Source of the DNA: Lachnospiraceae bacterium
Lineage (GTDB): Bacteria > Bacillota > Clostridia > Lachnospirales > Lachnospiraceae
Assembly: GCA_022767285.1 (NCBI GenBank)
Contig: JALENY010000013.1
Location: forward strand, 1-64,000
DNA: 64,000 bases
Direction of reading: 5' to 3'
The notes beneath the pieces were generated by a model. That model was not told where the DNA came from, did not search any database, and saw only the letters and a program-made list of their open reading frames with translations. Below are positions 1-7,572 of this stretch, in pieces (the first letter of the stretch is position 1; the number at the start of each line of letters is the position of its first letter). The translations under genes were made by a program, and so were the position numbers.

Positions 1-53
1 ATGGGAGAAAAATAATCAGGTTCAGTATATAATTCAATCAAATAGAATTCAGA

Positions 54-94
54 AAATCCACCAGAACTCAATTTGAGACTGGTGGATTTCTTAT
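54..94. terminator. Bidirectional rho-independent terminator
   Basis: An 11-bp perfect stem pairs AAATCCACCAG (54-64) with CTGGTGGATTT (79-89). It has T-rich tails when read from either strand. It would end the leftward ridA transcript and any rightward gene entering from outside the window. Bases 1-53 hold no recognisable gene. Confidence 0.75.
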
Positions 95-204
95 GACCTT
101 AAAAATAGAATTTGAAAAACCTATGTTTTTCAGTGCCCTCCTTTGAAAACAGTAGGGGTATAGGAGAGGGGGAACAATTGGGGTTTTATCTTTTTTAATT
201 AAAT

Positions 205-669
205 TTATTTCAATTCAACAATTAGTTCTATTTCACATGCGATTCCGCCAGGAAGTGAATTCGTACCAATTGCAGAGCGTGCAGGACAACCTATTTCTTC
301 GCCGAAAATGTCGATGAGTAAATTGGACGCTCCATTTACAACTAATGGCTGTTCTGTGAAACTGTTTGTGCTGTTCACAAAAGCAAGTAATTTTACAAAG
401 CGTTTAATTTTATTTAAGTCTCCAATTTTAGCATGTAGATTTGCTAGTAAATTTAACATACAATTATATGCTGCTTTTTGCCCGTCTTCTATGGAAAGAC
501 TATCTCCGAGTTTTCCAATAATAGTATTTCCATTGCCTAAATCGGGGCCGCAACCTGAACAATATAAAAAGTTATCACCAAATTCCTTGACAGGAGTATA
601 CACGCCACCTTTGGGTGGTGGAGAGGGTAATAAAATGCCTTTTGATTCTAAAACATGATAGATATTCAT
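205..669 (-). CDS. RidA/YjgF family enamine/imine deaminase-like protein
   Basis: This 154-residue protein belongs to the Rid superfamily, whose members hydrolyse reactive enamine/imine intermediates such as 2-aminoacrylate released by PLP-dependent dehydratases. The N-terminal segment LPSPPPKGGVYTPV and the C-terminal RSAIGTNSLPGG block, with the family's substrate-binding arginine at R131, are visible. It is longer than classic RidA (about 128 residues) and resembles the longer YjgF-like subgroup. The start is supported by an AAGGAGG site. It lies 21 bases behind the DSD1-type PLP enzyme on the same strand, so the two probably form an operon in which RidA clears that enzyme's enamine product (inference). 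The substrate is unknown. Confidence 0.85.
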   Translation of the reverse strand: MNIYHVLESKGILLPSPPPKGGVYTPVKEFGDNFLYCSGCGPDLGNGNTIIGKLGDSLSIEDGQKAAYNCMLNLLANLHAKIGDLNKIKRFVKLLAFVNSTNSFTEQPLVVNGASNLLIDIFGEEIGCPARSAIGTNSLPGGIACEIELIVELK

Positions 670-690
670 ATATTTGCCTCCTTGATTTGA

Positions 691-1827
691 TTAGTAAAGT
701 AAGAATCTATTTCTTGCAGTAATTGGCCATTGTGCAACAATATGCTTATTATCTATAACAATTGCATGATTATACAATGCACTTGTAGGACATATATGGG
801 TTGGTAAAAGAAACAATTCCTTACCAATTGGTGGGCGTTCTTTTTCATATCCTTTTTTCATACGAAAAGTCCAATGTTCTTCGCTTTGAAAACACTCTTC
901 GTAATTATCCACGCCTAATAAAAAAGCTTTAGGACCAGGTGGATCAGAGGCAATTGACTTGTATCCGCAATCAATTGTGAATAAGGCGTCATTAGGGTGG
1001 CTAACAACTCTTGTCAGAATAGCTGCTCCTGGGAAAAAAGGCAAGTCGGGATATTTTTTCTGATATCCGTAATCATATATAAAAACAGTGCCAGGTGAAA
1101 AATAAGTAGTATAATGTACGTCATTTTTCCATTCATCAACAAGATAAGGAAAAGATGGTGATCCTCCGATAATTATATTGGCATAATTGGGATTTTTGAT
1201 AATTATACAATCAAGTATTTTTTTTAGTTTTTTACTCATTTCATGTATTTTCTTTTTACGAATGATAGGATCTGAATCTGTTTGGTGTCCATCATAACAA
1301 TGAAAACCAACAATAGAGATCCCTGGTATTTCTTTGCATTTTTCAATGAATTTTTCCAAATTTTCTAATGGCACTCCTGTTCTATTCATACCGAGATTTA
1401 TGTCTATAAAAAGATCGGTATGAACAGGACAGTCTTTTTGTAAATTACTGAGCAAATAAATAGACTCTATATTGTCTCCGATGGCATAAAAATGTGTTTG
1501 TGGAAAAGCAATCCTTAAATTGAGAAAACGTTTTATATTAGGGCCAATGATAGGATAAGCAAGTAATACATCTGTAGCACCACAAGTGGCGGCGATTTCG
1601 GCTTCTGATATAGTAGCACATTTAAAGCGCGTAATACCATTACTTATAGAAAGCCTAATAACATTTGGCATTTTATGGCTTTTAATATGTGGCCATAATG
1701 AATTTTTACTTTTAGTAATTGAGATTGCTGTATCAATGTTTTGCTGTATTATATTGCGATAATATAATAAGGATGGTGAGGGAGTGTTTTTGATTTCTTC
1801 AAAGTTGTAAAAATTAGACATGTTCAT
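691..1827 (-). CDS. DSD1/D-threonine aldolase-type PLP enzyme
   Basis: The 378-residue protein matches the alanine-racemase-fold enzymes of the metal-dependent D-serine dehydratase (DSD1) and D-threonine aldolase family, which split D-amino acids using PLP and a divalent metal. The N-terminal HIKSHKMP motif carries the presumed Schiff-base lysine (K49). The C-terminal H344-x-C346 pair matches the family's metal ligands. An AAAGGAG site precedes the chosen ATG. It is transcribed away from the YheO-type regulator and sits next to ridA. That fits dehydration of a D-hydroxyamino acid followed by enamine removal. Whether it acts on D-serine, D-threonine or another D-amino acid cannot be told from sequence. 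Confidence 0.8.
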   Translation of the reverse strand: MNMSNFYNFEEIKNTPSPSLLYYRNIIQQNIDTAISITKSKNSLWPHIKSHKMPNVIRLSISNGITRFKCATISEAEIAATCGATDVLLAYPIIGPNIKRFLNLRIAFPQTHFYAIGDNIESIYLLSNLQKDCPVHTDLFIDINLGMNRTGVPLENLEKFIEKCKEIPGISIVGFHCYDGHQTDSDPIIRKKKIHEMSKKLKKILDCIIIKNPNYANIIIGGSPSFPYLVDEWKNDVHYTTYFSPGTVFIYDYGYQKKYPDLPFFPGAAILTRVVSHPNDALFTIDCGYKSIASDPPGPKAFLLGVDNYEECFQSEEHWTFRMKKGYEKERPPIGKELFLLPTHICPTSALYNHAIVIDNKHIVAQWPITARNRFLLY

Positions 1828-1863
1828 TTAACTCCTTTGAGTATGTAAGTATGCAAATCAACA

Positions 1864-1915
1864 AAAAGTGTAAATATAATAAACGGATTGTTGATAGGTA
1901 AAGTATTACACTTTT
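1864..1915. repeat. Inverted repeat in divergent promoter, candidate operator pair
   Basis: AAAAGTGTAA (1864-1873) and TTACACTTTT (1906-1915) are perfect 10-base inverted copies whose start points lie 42 bases apart, about four helical turns. They lie between the DSD1-type gene and the YheO-type regulator gene. The inner copy overlaps the likely leftward -10 element. The layout suggests a looped operator for the adjacent regulator; this is inferred. Confidence 0.4.
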
Positions 1916-1930
1916 GGCTGTAATAGTCAA
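1902..1930 (-). promoter_or_regulatory. Putative leftward promoter for the DSD1-type gene and ridA
   Basis: On the minus strand TTGACT (1930-1925) is followed after 16-17 bases by TAATAC/AATACT. The -35 lies within the ten bases ATATTGACTA, repeated exactly at the rightward promoter (2026-2035), so the two divergent promoters share the same -35 context. Confidence 0.4.
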
Positions 1931-2028
1931 TATAATCTGTGCATAATTTGAAAAAATAGTCATAATAAACAAATAAAATGCGAAAATATTGTGTGAAATA
2001 TGGAAAAATAAAATATTAAATCAAAATA

Positions 2029-2057
2029 TTGACTATTTGTTGAAAAGGAGATAGAAT
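2029..2057 (+). promoter_or_regulatory. Putative promoter of the YheO-type regulator operon
   Basis: TTGACT (2029-2034) and TAGAAT (2052-2057) are separated by 17 bases. This is a good vegetative promoter about 75 bases ahead of the regulator's chosen start. Confidence 0.5.
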
Positions 2058-2133
2058 AATATTAAACAAATTGTTGAGATGGATGTGTTGTTTAACTACA
2101 TGCAATTACTTTTGTACAAGGGTGGTGAAATTA

Positions 2134-2766
2134 ATGAGTTATGTGAGTGATAATTTTAAAGTTCTGTGTGATATATGCGAATGTATTGCGAGACAGTTCG
2201 GTGAAGATTGTGAAGTTGTATTGCATGATCTTACAAAACCTTACGAGAATACAGTTGTGGCTATTTGGAACGGACATGTGACAGGAAGAAAGGTGGGTGA
2301 TGGTGGAACAGATGCTGGGTTGGCAATTTTGAGAGGAACGGCTAACCCTAAAGATGAATATTGTTATATCAATACGGCGCCAAGTGGTCATATATTAAAA
2401 TCGACTAGTAAATATTTTGTTGATGAAAACGGAAAAGTTGTCGGAAGTTTGTGTATTAATTATGATATTACTAATTTAATGAAAGGACAAATTGCAATTG
2501 AAAAATTTACTTCTAAAAATGAACCGAGGGATGAAATTTTTACAGGAAATGTAGACGAACTTTTAGAAGTTCTTATGGAAAAAGCAGTAGAAAGTACGGG
2601 TAAGACAATAGATGTTTTAGATAAGGAAGATAAAGTGGCAATTGTAAAATATTTGGATGAGAAAGGAGCGTTTTTAATAAAAAAATCGGCAGAGCGAGTT
2701 GCTGAATATTTAGATATATCCAGATTTACAGTTTATAATTATCTGAATGAAACTAAGGAGGAATAA
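2134..2766 (+). CDS. YheO/DauR-type PAS-HTH transcriptional regulator
   Basis: The 210-residue protein has the two-part layout of the YheO family: an N-terminal YheO-like PAS domain (about residues 10-120) and a C-terminal helix-turn-helix (about 160-208, with AERVAEYLDISRFTVYNYL). DauR, a studied member, controls D-arginine catabolism in Pseudomonas, and the D-amino-acid enzymes on both sides here fit such a role. The frame is open from 2071, but 2134 is preferred because of the GGTGGTG site just upstream and the good PAS alignment from MSYVSDN. It probably controls both the leftward and rightward units. The effector is unknown. Confidence 0.8.
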   Translation: MSYVSDNFKVLCDICECIARQFGEDCEVVLHDLTKPYENTVVAIWNGHVTGRKVGDGGTDAGLAILRGTANPKDEYCYINTAPSGHILKSTSKYFVDENGKVVGSLCINYDITNLMKGQIAIEKFTSKNEPRDEIFTGNVDELLEVLMEKAVESTGKTIDVLDKEDKVAIVKYLDEKGAFLIKKSAERVAEYLDISRFTVYNYLNETKEE

Positions 2767-2767
2767 A

Positions 2768-4387
2768 ATGTCATATGTTCTTATTAAAAATGGATATATA
2801 TATGATGGATTAGGAAATCCACCATTTGTAGGTTCGCTCCTTTTGGAAGATGAGAATATAAAAGAAATATTTATTGGCAAAGAAGTATATAAATTAAAAA
2901 ATTTAGAAAATACATCAATAATTGACGCAGAAGGATACATAATAACTCCTGGTTTTATAGATATTCACAGACATTGTGATATTCAACCTTTTTATGGAAC
3001 GGAATTTGGTACTACATTGCTTTCACAAGGGATTACAACAGTAGTAGCTGGTAATTGCGGGTTCTCAATGGTTCCTATACCATTAGATGAAGAGCTATCA
3101 AAGGAAATATATGATTTTTCTGAACCTGTTTTAGGGAAACCTTTTAGAGAAATAAAAACAATAAGTGACTATTTTAGTAAACTTGGAAATATAAATTTGC
3201 CGGTTAATTTTGCTACTATGATTGGTTGTGGCACGATAAAATCGTCAATTAAAGGATTTTCTAATACGCCGTTTAATTCTGAGGAAATCAAAAAAGCTGT
3301 TTCTTATATCGAACAAGCAGTTGAAATGGGAGTAGTTGGAGTATCAGCTGGAATAATGTATATACCAGAATGTTATAATTTTAAGGAAGACTATATTCGT
3401 ATGTTGCAACCGTTAAAAAAACATAATATTCCTTGGTGTGTTCACATCCGTGGAGAAGGGAACTCGCTGGTAAGTAGTATTACAGAGGTGATTGATATTG
3501 CTGAAAAAGTTAGATGTCCTGTCGAAATAAGTCACTTTAAATCTTGTGGTAAAAACAATTGGAATCGAGAAATTTTTAAGGCAATAGATTGTATTGAATT
3601 AGCACGAAAAAATGGAATAGAAGTAGCATGTGATTTTTATCCCTATACGGGAGGATCCACATCTTTGGTTACGATGATTCCTCCACAATTGATAAAAGGT
3701 GATATTAAAAAAATATTAAACAGTTTTGAAACAGGAGAAGGAATACAGAATTTTAGGGATTCGCTGAAATATACTTATGCAGACTGGGATAATTATGCGC
3801 TATCGCTGGGATGGGATAGAATTCTAATTACAGGGGTAAATCATGAGAAAAATATTAAGTACATAGGAAAAACAGTTGCAGATTCAGTGATAAATTATAA
3901 TTTTTCTGATGCTGCTGAATTTATTGGATATCTGTTAAATGATGAAGAAGGAAAAGTGTCTATTGTAAATATGAGTATGTGCCAAGAGGATGTTGATGTT
4001 GTGGCAAAGTTACCGTATTCTTGTGTTATTTCAGATGCAATTTATGCAGAGACTAATATGCCGCATCCAAGAATGTATGGCGCTTTTCCTAAAATTATTC
4101 GCGAATATGTAAATGAAAGAAAAATTTACAGTTTGGAAACAGCAGTGAAAAAAATGACTTCAATGCCTGCGAAAAGAGTAGGAATAACAGGAAGGGGAGC
4201 TATTAAAGTAGGGTATTATGCAGATATAAACATTTTTAAACTTGATGAATTTAAAGATAATGCAACATATGAAAATCCCAAACAACATGCTACAGGGTTG
4301 GATAAATGCTTTGTAAATGGGAAAATTGCATGGAGTAAAAATAAAGTTGTCAATGATTCATGTGGGAAAAAAATATGTAAAAATTAA
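2768..4387 (+). CDS. N-acyl-D-amino-acid deacylase family amidohydrolase
   Basis: The 539-residue protein is an amidohydrolase of the D-aminoacylase family, which hydrolyses N-acyl-D-amino acids. Visible features are an N-terminal beta domain, the metal-binding H67-x-H69 in FIDIHRHCD, the family cysteine C98 in GNCGFS, further histidines in WCVHIRGEG and EISHFKSCG, and a C-terminal segment returning to the beta domain. Length fits the family (about 480-540). The strong AAGGAGG site overlaps the end of the regulator gene, so the two are translationally linked. Some relatives act as dihydroorotase- or dipeptidase-like enzymes. Between a D-amino-acid regulator and a sugar-type ABC transporter, release of a D-amino acid from an imported conjugate is the likeliest job (inference). 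Confidence 0.82.
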   Translation: MSYVLIKNGYIYDGLGNPPFVGSLLLEDENIKEIFIGKEVYKLKNLENTSIIDAEGYIITPGFIDIHRHCDIQPFYGTEFGTTLLSQGITTVVAGNCGFSMVPIPLDEELSKEIYDFSEPVLGKPFREIKTISDYFSKLGNINLPVNFATMIGCGTIKSSIKGFSNTPFNSEEIKKAVSYIEQAVEMGVVGVSAGIMYIPECYNFKEDYIRMLQPLKKHNIPWCVHIRGEGNSLVSSITEVIDIAEKVRCPVEISHFKSCGKNNWNREIFKAIDCIELARKNGIEVACDFYPYTGGSTSLVTMIPPQLIKGDIKKILNSFETGEGIQNFRDSLKYTYADWDNYALSLGWDRILITGVNHEKNIKYIGKTVADSVINYNFSDAAEFIGYLLNDEEGKVSIVNMSMCQEDVDVVAKLPYSCVISDAIYAETNMPHPRMYGAFPKIIREYVNERKIYSLETAVKKMTSMPAKRVGITGRGAIKVGYYADINIFKLDEFKDNATYENPKQHATGLDKCFVNGKIAWSKNKVVNDSCGKKICKN

Positions 4388-4425
4388 TATTTTATTAGTT
4401 ATAAGTATAGAAAGGGAATATGATC

Positions 4426-5769
4426 ATGAAGAAAAATAAGGTTATTAGTTGTATATTGGTTTTGGTACTTTGTATGACAATGTTATTTTCGGGATGTGGA
4501 ACAAAAGAAGAGTCCAATGAGAAAAAAGAAAACTCAGAAACTAGAAGTTATGATGTTGAGAATATGAAATTTGATAATGTAAAAATTCATGTTATGACAA
4601 GAATTACAAATGAAGGATCACAAAAATATTTTGCAGATAAAATTGATGAGTTTAATAATCTTGATAATGGAATCACTGTAGAACTTGAAAATATTACCAC
4701 GGAGGAAGATTATTTAAATAAATTAAGAACAGGATATTCAGGTGGAGATACACCTAATGTATTTACAGAATATGGTGGTACACGTGTTAAGGATTATATT
4801 GCAGCAAACGGGGTTTTGGATTGGACACCATATTTGGAGGCAGACAAAGAATATTACGATAGTTTTTATGATTCTGTATTTGAAAGCGCACAATACGATG
4901 AATATGAGGGAATTTGGGGGATCCCTTATATGCAATATATTATTTGTTTATTCTATAATGAAGATATTTTTAATGCAAATAATATCGAACCTCCAAAAAC
5001 GTGGGATGAATTGCAAGTTGTTTGTGAAAAATTAAAAGCTGCAGGCATTAAACCATTCCAGGTAGGAGAAAAATCCAATTTTAGATTTGGACATTTATCG
5101 AATTGTATTCTTTACAACACTTATGGAGTTGATGCAGCAGACAAATTATCGGATGGTTCTATGAAATATGATGGAAAAGAAATGATGGACGTCTATACTA
5201 AAATTTCTGATATGAACAAAAAAGGATATTTTGGTGATGATATTTTATCTACAGATTATGCATTGGAAAAATCTACTTTTACATCAGGTGGTAGTGCAAT
5301 GATTTGGGGACTTAACTCAGATATAATGGGAACTTTAGCTGCTTCTGATGTTGAATTTAAAGTTGGTGTAACTGCAATGCCTTATGGAAGTGAATCTTTT
5401 AAATCAGAGACACAAGGCGGGGTTAATAATGTTTGGCATGTTTCTACTATGAATAAGAGTCAGGAAGAGATTGATGCATCGGTATATTGGGTTAAATGGA
5501 TGACATCTGATCAAAGTTTATCAGATTATACAAAAGTAATTCCAAACATTTTTGGACGAGAGTTTGACTTAGATATAGACGATCCGCTTATGGAGGAAGT
5601 ATTAGATATTTATGGAACAATGACAAAAATGAAATCCGATGTACAATCATATGATGATAGAACATATTTATTGGATACGGTCAGAAATGCTCTCCAGGGA
5701 ATTGCTCTTGGTAATTCACCAGAACAATGTGCAGATGAAATTATAACTCAGATTAAATCAAATGAGTAA
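4426..5769 (+). CDS. CUT1 ABC transporter substrate-binding lipoprotein
   Basis: This 447-residue family-1 extracellular solute-binding protein starts with a lysine-rich signal sequence ending in the lipobox LFSGC, so it is a lipid-anchored surface receptor. The mature part has the usual sequence of these proteins (for example a TWDEL segment near the hinge). The ATG at 4426 is preferred over that at 4420 because the AAAGGG site is then about nine bases away. Two CUT1 permease genes follow, so it delivers a saccharide or glycoconjugate. The acylase upstream and glycosidase downstream suggest the ligand carries both an N-acyl-D-amino acid and a sugar; this is inferred. Confidence 0.85.
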   Translation: MKKNKVISCILVLVLCMTMLFSGCGTKEESNEKKENSETRSYDVENMKFDNVKIHVMTRITNEGSQKYFADKIDEFNNLDNGITVELENITTEEDYLNKLRTGYSGGDTPNVFTEYGGTRVKDYIAANGVLDWTPYLEADKEYYDSFYDSVFESAQYDEYEGIWGIPYMQYIICLFYNEDIFNANNIEPPKTWDELQVVCEKLKAAGIKPFQVGEKSNFRFGHLSNCILYNTYGVDAADKLSDGSMKYDGKEMMDVYTKISDMNKKGYFGDDILSTDYALEKSTFTSGGSAMIWGLNSDIMGTLAASDVEFKVGVTAMPYGSESFKSETQGGVNNVWHVSTMNKSQEEIDASVYWVKWMTSDQSLSDYTKVIPNIFGREFDLDIDDPLMEEVLDIYGTMTKMKSDVQSYDDRTYLLDTVRNALQGIALGNSPEQCADEIITQIKSNE

Positions 5770-5778
5770 TTTACAATA

Positions 5779-5812
5779 AAAACAAGGGTGGCCATTAGAC
5801 TGCCCTCGTTTT
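5779..5812 (+). terminator. Intra-operon hairpin after the binding-protein gene
   Basis: AAAACAAGGG pairs with CCCTCGTTTT with one mismatch, leaving a T-rich right end. It lies between binding-protein and permease genes. It could act as a leaky terminator or an mRNA-stabilising hairpin giving more binding protein than permease. Confidence 0.5.
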
Positions 5813-5835
5813 ATAAAAAAAGGATGTGAAGTTTT

Positions 5836-6735
5836 ATGAACAAGAAAAAGAAAAAGAGGAATATAATTGTTTCAATAATGTTTTTGACTCCTGCTTTAAT
5901 CTTGCTGTTTTGCTTAATCATTTATCCGGTCATTAATACGGTGAATTTATCATTTAGAAGTTGGAATGGGGTTTATGGAATGCCAAAAGTTTTTGTTGGG
6001 TTAAAAAACTTCCGAGATGTAGTGACAAATGCGAACTTTTGGAAATCTCTCTTACACAGTATGTATTTTTTGATGGGGGGCTTTTTCATTTTAATGCCAT
6101 TATCTTTTGTTTTAGCCTTAATAGTTACCTCTAAATTGAAGTGGAAAAAACTCTTCAAAACAGCTTATTTTATGCCTATTATGCTTTCCTCGACAGCTGT
6201 TGCATTGATATGGGTTTATATGCTTAATCCACAATATGGTGCGATTAACAAAATTTTAGAGATAATCGGATGTGGAAGTTTAGCAAAGGATTGGTTGGCA
6301 ACTCCAAATGTAAATGTATGGAGCGTTGTTTTAGTAAATGAATGGATGTATGCAGGGTACAATATGCTTATCTTTGCGGCGGGGCTGGTTTCTATTCCAT
6401 CAGATCTGTATGAAGCGGCAGTGATTGATGGGTGTACAAGCTGGAAAAAATTAAGATACGTTACACTGCCACTTATGAAAAATTCATTTAAGATCTTTTC
6501 TATATTGTGTGTTACCGGTTGCATAAAAACCTTTGATTTGATATGGGCAATGACAAAAGGCGGACCAAATAGATCTTCAGAAATGCCAGCAACCTTAATA
6601 TATAATGAAGCTTTTTCTTTTAGACAATTTGGTCGAAGTAGCGCGATTGGAGTAATCCTTTTAATTATAGGACTGCTATTAAGTGTATTAATGAATTATA
6701 TTTTTAGAGATAAAGATAAGGTGGTGAAACAATGA
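5836..6735 (+). CDS. CUT1 ABC transporter permease, MalF/UgpA type
   Basis: The 299-residue integral membrane protein shows six predicted hydrophobic helices and the permease EAA loop YEAAVIDGCTSWKKL followed by PLMKN, the contact site for the ATPase. A charged N-terminus (MNKKKKKR) precedes the first helix. An AAAAGGATGTGAAG site leads the ATG. The stop overlaps the next gene by four bases (ATGA). It forms the first half of the membrane channel for the preceding binding protein. No ATPase gene is adjacent, so a shared ATPase is presumed. Confidence 0.88.
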   Translation: MNKKKKKRNIIVSIMFLTPALILLFCLIIYPVINTVNLSFRSWNGVYGMPKVFVGLKNFRDVVTNANFWKSLLHSMYFLMGGFFILMPLSFVLALIVTSKLKWKKLFKTAYFMPIMLSSTAVALIWVYMLNPQYGAINKILEIIGCGSLAKDWLATPNVNVWSVVLVNEWMYAGYNMLIFAAGLVSIPSDLYEAAVIDGCTSWKKLRYVTLPLMKNSFKIFSILCVTGCIKTFDLIWAMTKGGPNRSSEMPATLIYNEAFSFRQFGRSSAIGVILLIIGLLLSVLMNYIFRDKDKVVKQ

Positions 6736-7553
6736 AGAAAAAAATAGTAAAATTCCTTTCTTATATTTTTGCGTTTAGTGCCTTAATTATCACTATTTTC
6801 CCGTTAATAATAACGATATTTTGTTCATTTAAGGATAATGAAGGAATTACATTAAGTATGTTTTCATTTCCAAAAGTATTCCACTTTGAAAATTACGTTG
6901 CAGCAATTGAAAGAGCAGGTATTTTAAGAGCAGTTTTTAATTCTATATTATTAGCTGTTTTAACAACCATTGTTGTGGAAGTTGTTGGTATGATGGCAGC
7001 ATACATTCTGGCTAGAAAAGACTTTAAGATTCTTTCTGTCATTAAAGTATTGTTTTTATTTGGTGTAATGGTTCCTATTCATTGCACAATCATTCCTATT
7101 AATAATTTAGCTACTGCCTTAAATGCAAAAAATCAATATTACTTTTTATTGTTTGTATATTCAGCGTTTCAATTAGCACAAGCCGTTTTTTTGTTTACGG
7201 GATATTTACAAGGGGTAAGTAGAGATTTGGACGAAGCTGCTATTATAGATGGGGCAAATGATTGGATTTTACTTTTTAAAATATTAATTCCGATTTCAAA
7301 ACCAATAATGTCAACAGTAGCTGTTTTGAGTTTTGTTTATTGTTATGGAGAGTTAATGTTTTCAATGACATTATTGACAGATGTGAAGAAATTTACAGTT
7401 TCAAGATCAATGTTAACATTTTCAGGAGAAGAGTTACAATTGGGACCTATTTTTGCGTGTATCGTTATAGCAGTGATTCCGATTATTACTTTCTATCTGA
7501 TACTTCATGAGAAGGTTCAAGATGGTATGATGCAAGGTGCATTAAAAGGTTAA
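6732..7553 (+). CDS. CUT1 ABC transporter permease, MalG/UgpE type
   Basis: The 273-residue partner permease has a single N-terminal helix, the EAA loop LDEAAIIDGANDWILLFKI and the typical C-terminal GALKG ending of MalG-type subunits. It overlaps the first permease by four bases, so the two are co-translated. With the gene before it, it completes the membrane part of the importer. Only 19 bases separate it from the glycosidase-like gene, placing that gene in the same operon. Confidence 0.88.
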   Translation: MKKKIVKFLSYIFAFSALIITIFPLIITIFCSFKDNEGITLSMFSFPKVFHFENYVAAIERAGILRAVFNSILLAVLTTIVVEVVGMMAAYILARKDFKILSVIKVLFLFGVMVPIHCTIIPINNLATALNAKNQYYFLLFVYSAFQLAQAVFLFTGYLQGVSRDLDEAAIIDGANDWILLFKILIPISKPIMSTVAVLSFVYCYGELMFSMTLLTDVKKFTVSRSMLTFSGEELQLGPIFACIVIAVIPIITFYLILHEKVQDGMMQGALKG

Positions 7554-7572
7554 GAAAATAAGGGGGTTTAAA

